Assembly (NCBI GenBank): GCA_964415525.1
Contig: CAYQAS010000152.1
Coordinates: 1 to 8,674 of the forward strand
Direction: 5' to 3'
Source: CAZPUI01 sp964415525
Lineage (GTDB): Bacteria > Acidobacteriota > Holophagae > Holophagales > Holophagaceae
Length of the DNA stretch: 8,674 bases
The number at the start of each line of letters is the position of its first letter. The first letter of the stretch is position 1. Positions 6,707 through 8,674 of this stretch are shown here, piece by piece. The notes under the pieces are model-generated. The model saw only the letters and a program-made list of their open reading frames with translations, did not search any database and was not told the DNA's origin. The translations under genes were made by a program, and so were the position numbers.

Positions 6707-7062
6707 CGACGCCGGTGCCGGATCCGTCCCAGGTGGTGCTGGTCCACCTGCTCGGCCAGACGCTGCAGATCCAGGGCCCCGTGGACAAAGGGGCCCTGGA
6801 GCGCGCGGCGGCTCGGGCCGAAACGACCTTCCGCGCCATGGAGCAGGCCTGTGCGCTACACTGGGGGCACCCTCCGGAGGCGCTGGATACCACGAGCTGG
6901 CTTCTTCTGGGGGTCCTGAATCAGGCACACCAGCTGGCGTGTCTGGAGCATGAAGCTGACCGGCACACTCAAGATCTGGAACTCACCCTTTCCAAACTGC
7001 TCGATGATGTCCCTGACGATCTTCCCAACGCCTCAGGCGCCCTCTTCCAGGGGGCGGACTAG
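6703..7062 (+). CDS. zapA: ZapA-like cell division protein
   Basis: Probable Z-ring accessory protein; ZapA bundles and crosslinks FtsZ filaments at mid-cell. The 119-residue product has the ZapA layout. A short beta hairpin (VVLVHLLGQTLQIQGPVD, about 9-27) comes first, then helices with ERAAARAETTFRAMEQACA. A hydrophobic helix follows (SWLLLGVLNQAHQLACL, the counterpart of the AALNLADE segment in other ZapA proteins). A charged C-terminal helix continues to about residue 105 and a loose tail ends the protein. Sequence likeness is moderate, so the call also rests on its neighbours: a ZapB-like gene before it and a 6S RNA after it, a zapA-ssrS order familiar from proteobacteria. The TTG start overlaps the upstream stop by four bases, so expression is likely coupled. 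Its last codons contain a hairpin (7038-7044 with 7050-7056) that may separate it from the RNA gene. Confidence 0.75.
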   Translation: MTTPVPDPSQVVLVHLLGQTLQIQGPVDKGALERAAARAETTFRAMEQACALHWGHPPEALDTTSWLLLGVLNQAHQLACLEHEADRHTQDLELTLSKLLDDVPDDLPNASGALFQGAD

Positions 7063-7083
7063 CGGTTTGGGTGGCCAGGCATC

Positions 7084-7253
7084 GGATCCCTGCGAGGCCC
7101 GTGAGATGGCATCGCGCTTGTTCCGTAAGTACCGATGGGTGGCCTGCAACCGGCCTTGTGCGCGCCGCGCGACGGAGCGCCTTAAACCGGCATTTGGCTG
7201 CCCCCCTATTAACCTAGGGAACTCGGCAAACCTCCACGACTGAGCGGGGATCT
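7084..7253 (+). ncRNA. ssrS: 6S RNA
   Basis: The gap between zapA and rny folds as a long hairpin with a large central bubble, the shape by which 6S RNA imitates an open promoter and holds sigma70-RNA polymerase. The closing stem pairs 7085-7093 with 7244-7252 (GATCCCTGC with GCGGGGATC, one G-U), plus a weak 7084/7253 pair. CGTG 7100-7103 pairs with CACG 7235-7238, then GA and GG with 7231-7234 across two bulges. The bubble strands 7110-7137 and 7203-7230 are equal, 28 bases each. The upper stem pairs 7138-7144 with 7196-7202 and 7150-7153 with 7187-7190, capped by a hairpin at 7160-7180. GCCTTAAA at 7179-7186 matches a hallmark of 6S RNA on the 3' side, as in E. coli. A small hairpin (7204-7208/7215-7219) in the 3' bubble strand also has an E. 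coli counterpart. The place after zapA fits. Exact ends, promoter and terminator are not resolved. Confidence 0.8.
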
Positions 7254-7303
7254 CCTTCCAGATCTATTGAAGTCCGGCGGCTCCTAACCCAACGGAGTCA
7301 CCC

Positions 7304-8674
7304 ATGAACACATTGTCCTGGATCTTGCTTCTGCTCGCGGTGGCGGGTGTCGCCTTTGGCCTCTACAAGGCCAGCAAGGCTGCACAGGCGACCGTAGAGG
7401 CGTCGAAGGCCCTCACAAAGGCGGAATCGGACCTCAAGACGCAGCGCGAGCAGACCCTCGCCGAGGCCGAGAAGGAGGCCCAGCGCATCCGGGTGCGAGG
7501 CGAGAAGGATGCCGAGTCCCTGCGCAAGGAGGCGGAGCTCAAGGTCAAGGAGCAGGCCCTTCAGGCTCGCACCGAGGCCGAGAAGCTGATCAACGAGCGG
7601 ATGTCCAACCTGGACAAGCAGAGCCAGCGCCTCCAGCAGAAGGAGGATGGGCTCGACAAGAAGACGGCCTTGGTGGACCAGAAGACCAAGGAACTGGACC
7701 TCAAGAACGAGAAGCGCAGGGAAGATCTGGAGAAACTGGAGGCTCAGCGCGCCGAGGTCCAGCAGCTCCACGAGGCCCAGGCCCGACGGCTCGAGGAGGT
7801 CTCGGGTCTGACCCGGGAGGCTGCCCGCGCCGAGCTGATTGGCCAGCTGGAATACACCGCCAAGATGGACGCCGCCAAACTGGTGCGTCGCATCGAGGAA
7901 GAGGCCCAGGAAGAGGCGGAGAAGAAGGCGCGCTGGACCATCAGCGCCGCCATCCAGCGGGTGGCTTCCGACGCCGTCACGGAGATGGCGGTCAGTTCCG
8001 TCCAGCTGCCCTCCGACGATCTGAAGGGGCGCATCATCGGCCGTGAGGGCCGCAACATCCGTGCGCTGGAAAAGGCTACGGGCTGCGATCTGATCGTGGA
8101 CGATACCCCCGAGAGCATCGTCGTTTCCAGCTTCGATCCCATCCGTCGCGAAGTGGCACGCCAGTCCATCCTCAAACTCCTGGCGGATGGGCGTATCCAC
8201 CCCGCCCGCATCGAAGAGGTGGTGGAAAAGGTCAAGGTGGAGATGGACACTCACCTCAAGGAACTTGGGGAGAGCGCGTCCATCGCCATGGGCTTCCCGG
8301 ATGTTCACCCGAAGCTCCATAAACTCATTGGCCGCCTGAACTACCGCACCAGCTATGGCCAGAACGTGCTGGACCACACCAAGGAGGTCGCCCACATCGC
8401 CGAATATATGGCGACGGAACTCGGTGCGGATGCCCGGCTGGCCCGGCGCGCGGGCCTCTTCCATGACATCGGCAAGGCCATCGACCGTGAGGTGGAAGGC
8501 ACGCACATCGAGATCGGGATGGAACTCCTCAAGCGCTTTGGCGAGAAAGACGACGTCATCCACGCCATGAGCTGCCACCACGGGGATTACGAGCCGAAGA
8601 CGGTCGAGGCCATGCTCGTCACTGCTGCCGACGCGCTTTCCGCCGCCCGTCCCGGCGCCCGCCGCGAGATGCTC
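7304..8674 (+). CDS. rny: Ribonuclease Y, 3' end cut by the window
   Basis: Membrane-anchored endoribonuclease that starts mRNA decay by cutting 5'-monophosphorylated RNA. The 457 residues present begin with a transmembrane helix (about 3-21, LSWILLLLAVAGVAFGLY). A very long charged coiled coil (about 25-205) follows, then a KH RNA-binding domain with GRIIGREGRN at residues 242-251. The HD phosphohydrolase domain has DH at 357-358 and FHDIGKA with the catalytic H387-D388. The HHGDYEP and ADALSAARPGARRE motifs come near the window edge. Compared with B. subtilis RNase Y, about 80 C-terminal residues lie outside. The start ATG has GGAG at 7294-7297, six bases upstream. The gene is probably transcribed from its own promoter or from 6S/zapA read-through; none could be assigned. 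Identification is certain. Confidence 0.97.
   Translation, partial: MNTLSWILLLLAVAGVAFGLYKASKAAQATVEASKALTKAESDLKTQREQTLAEAEKEAQRIRVRGEKDAESLRKEAELKVKEQALQARTEAEKLINERMSNLDKQSQRLQQKEDGLDKKTALVDQKTKELDLKNEKRREDLEKLEAQRAEVQQLHEAQARRLEEVSGLTREAARAELIGQLEYTAKMDAAKLVRRIEEEAQEEAEKKARWTISAAIQRVASDAVTEMAVSSVQLPSDDLKGRIIGREGRNIRALEKATGCDLIVDDTPESIVVSSFDPIRREVARQSILKLLADGRIHPARIEEVVEKVKVEMDTHLKELGESASIAMGFPDVHPKLHKLIGRLNYRTSYGQNVLDHTKEVAHIAEYMATELGADARLARRAGLFHDIGKAIDREVEGTHIEIGMELLKRFGEKDDVIHAMSCHHGDYEPKTVEAMLVTAADALSAARPGARREML

Noticed and set aside
6950..7243. 97-residue + strand frame overlapping the end of zapA and the 6S region
   Set aside because: It is out of frame with zapA, resembles no protein, and the second half lies in the structured RNA.
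7281..7297. CTCC / GGAG pairing that could hide the rny ribosome binding site
   Set aside because: Only four pairs with a nine-base loop; too weak to claim as a regulatory hairpin.
7298..8581. 427-residue open frame on the minus strand opposite rny
   Set aside because: It lies opposite a certain gene. Its repetitive Leu-rich composition is the mirror of GC-rich codons for the coiled coil, and it has no recognisable family.

Overview
This is an 8.7 kb stretch of conserved core genome. All genes are on the + strand and packed tightly. It is GC-rich (hand counts run from about 50% in one part of thrS to over 75% in parts of pheT). The order is thrS - infC - rpmI - rplT - [terminator] - pheS - pheT - zapB-like - zapA - 6S RNA - rny (cut by the window end). 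The thrS-to-pheT order is the classical bacterial translation cluster. A zapB/zapA pair and 6S RNA next to rny recalls Acidobacteriota and the former Deltaproteobacteria. With the high GC, the cysteine-rich PheS and the short PheT, my best guess is an acidobacterium of the Holophagae (Geothrix/Holophaga) type; this is inference from memory of gene order, not a search result.

Region 1 (1-2033): a perfect palindrome at 18-43, probably the terminator of an upstream gene, then thrS (threonyl-tRNA synthetase). Region 2 (2034-3397): infC, rpmI and rplT, encoding IF3, L35 and L20. infC appears to start at an ATC codon. The thrS-infC and rpmI-rplT spacers both hold dyad structures that could be regulatory, and a strong intrinsic terminator follows rplT. 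Region 3 (3398-6442): pheS and pheT, overlapping by one base, encode phenylalanyl-tRNA synthetase. The alpha subunit carries a four-cysteine insertion; the beta subunit lacks the N-terminal OB/EMAP-like tRNA-binding domain. Region 4 (6443-8674): a 78-residue coiled-coil protein (ZapB-like) overlaps a ZapA-like protein by four bases. The 241-base gap after zapA holds a structure that folds like 6S RNA, and rny (RNase Y) runs off the end.

Together the genes supply two aminoacyl-tRNA synthetases, initiation factor 3, two large-subunit ribosomal proteins, Z-ring accessory proteins, an RNA polymerase-binding small RNA and the main mRNA-decay endonuclease. I found no mobile element, CRISPR array, tRNA or rRNA gene, and no evidence of a new system. 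The points of interest are start-codon choice, domain loss in PheT, RNA structures in spacers, and the probable 6S RNA.
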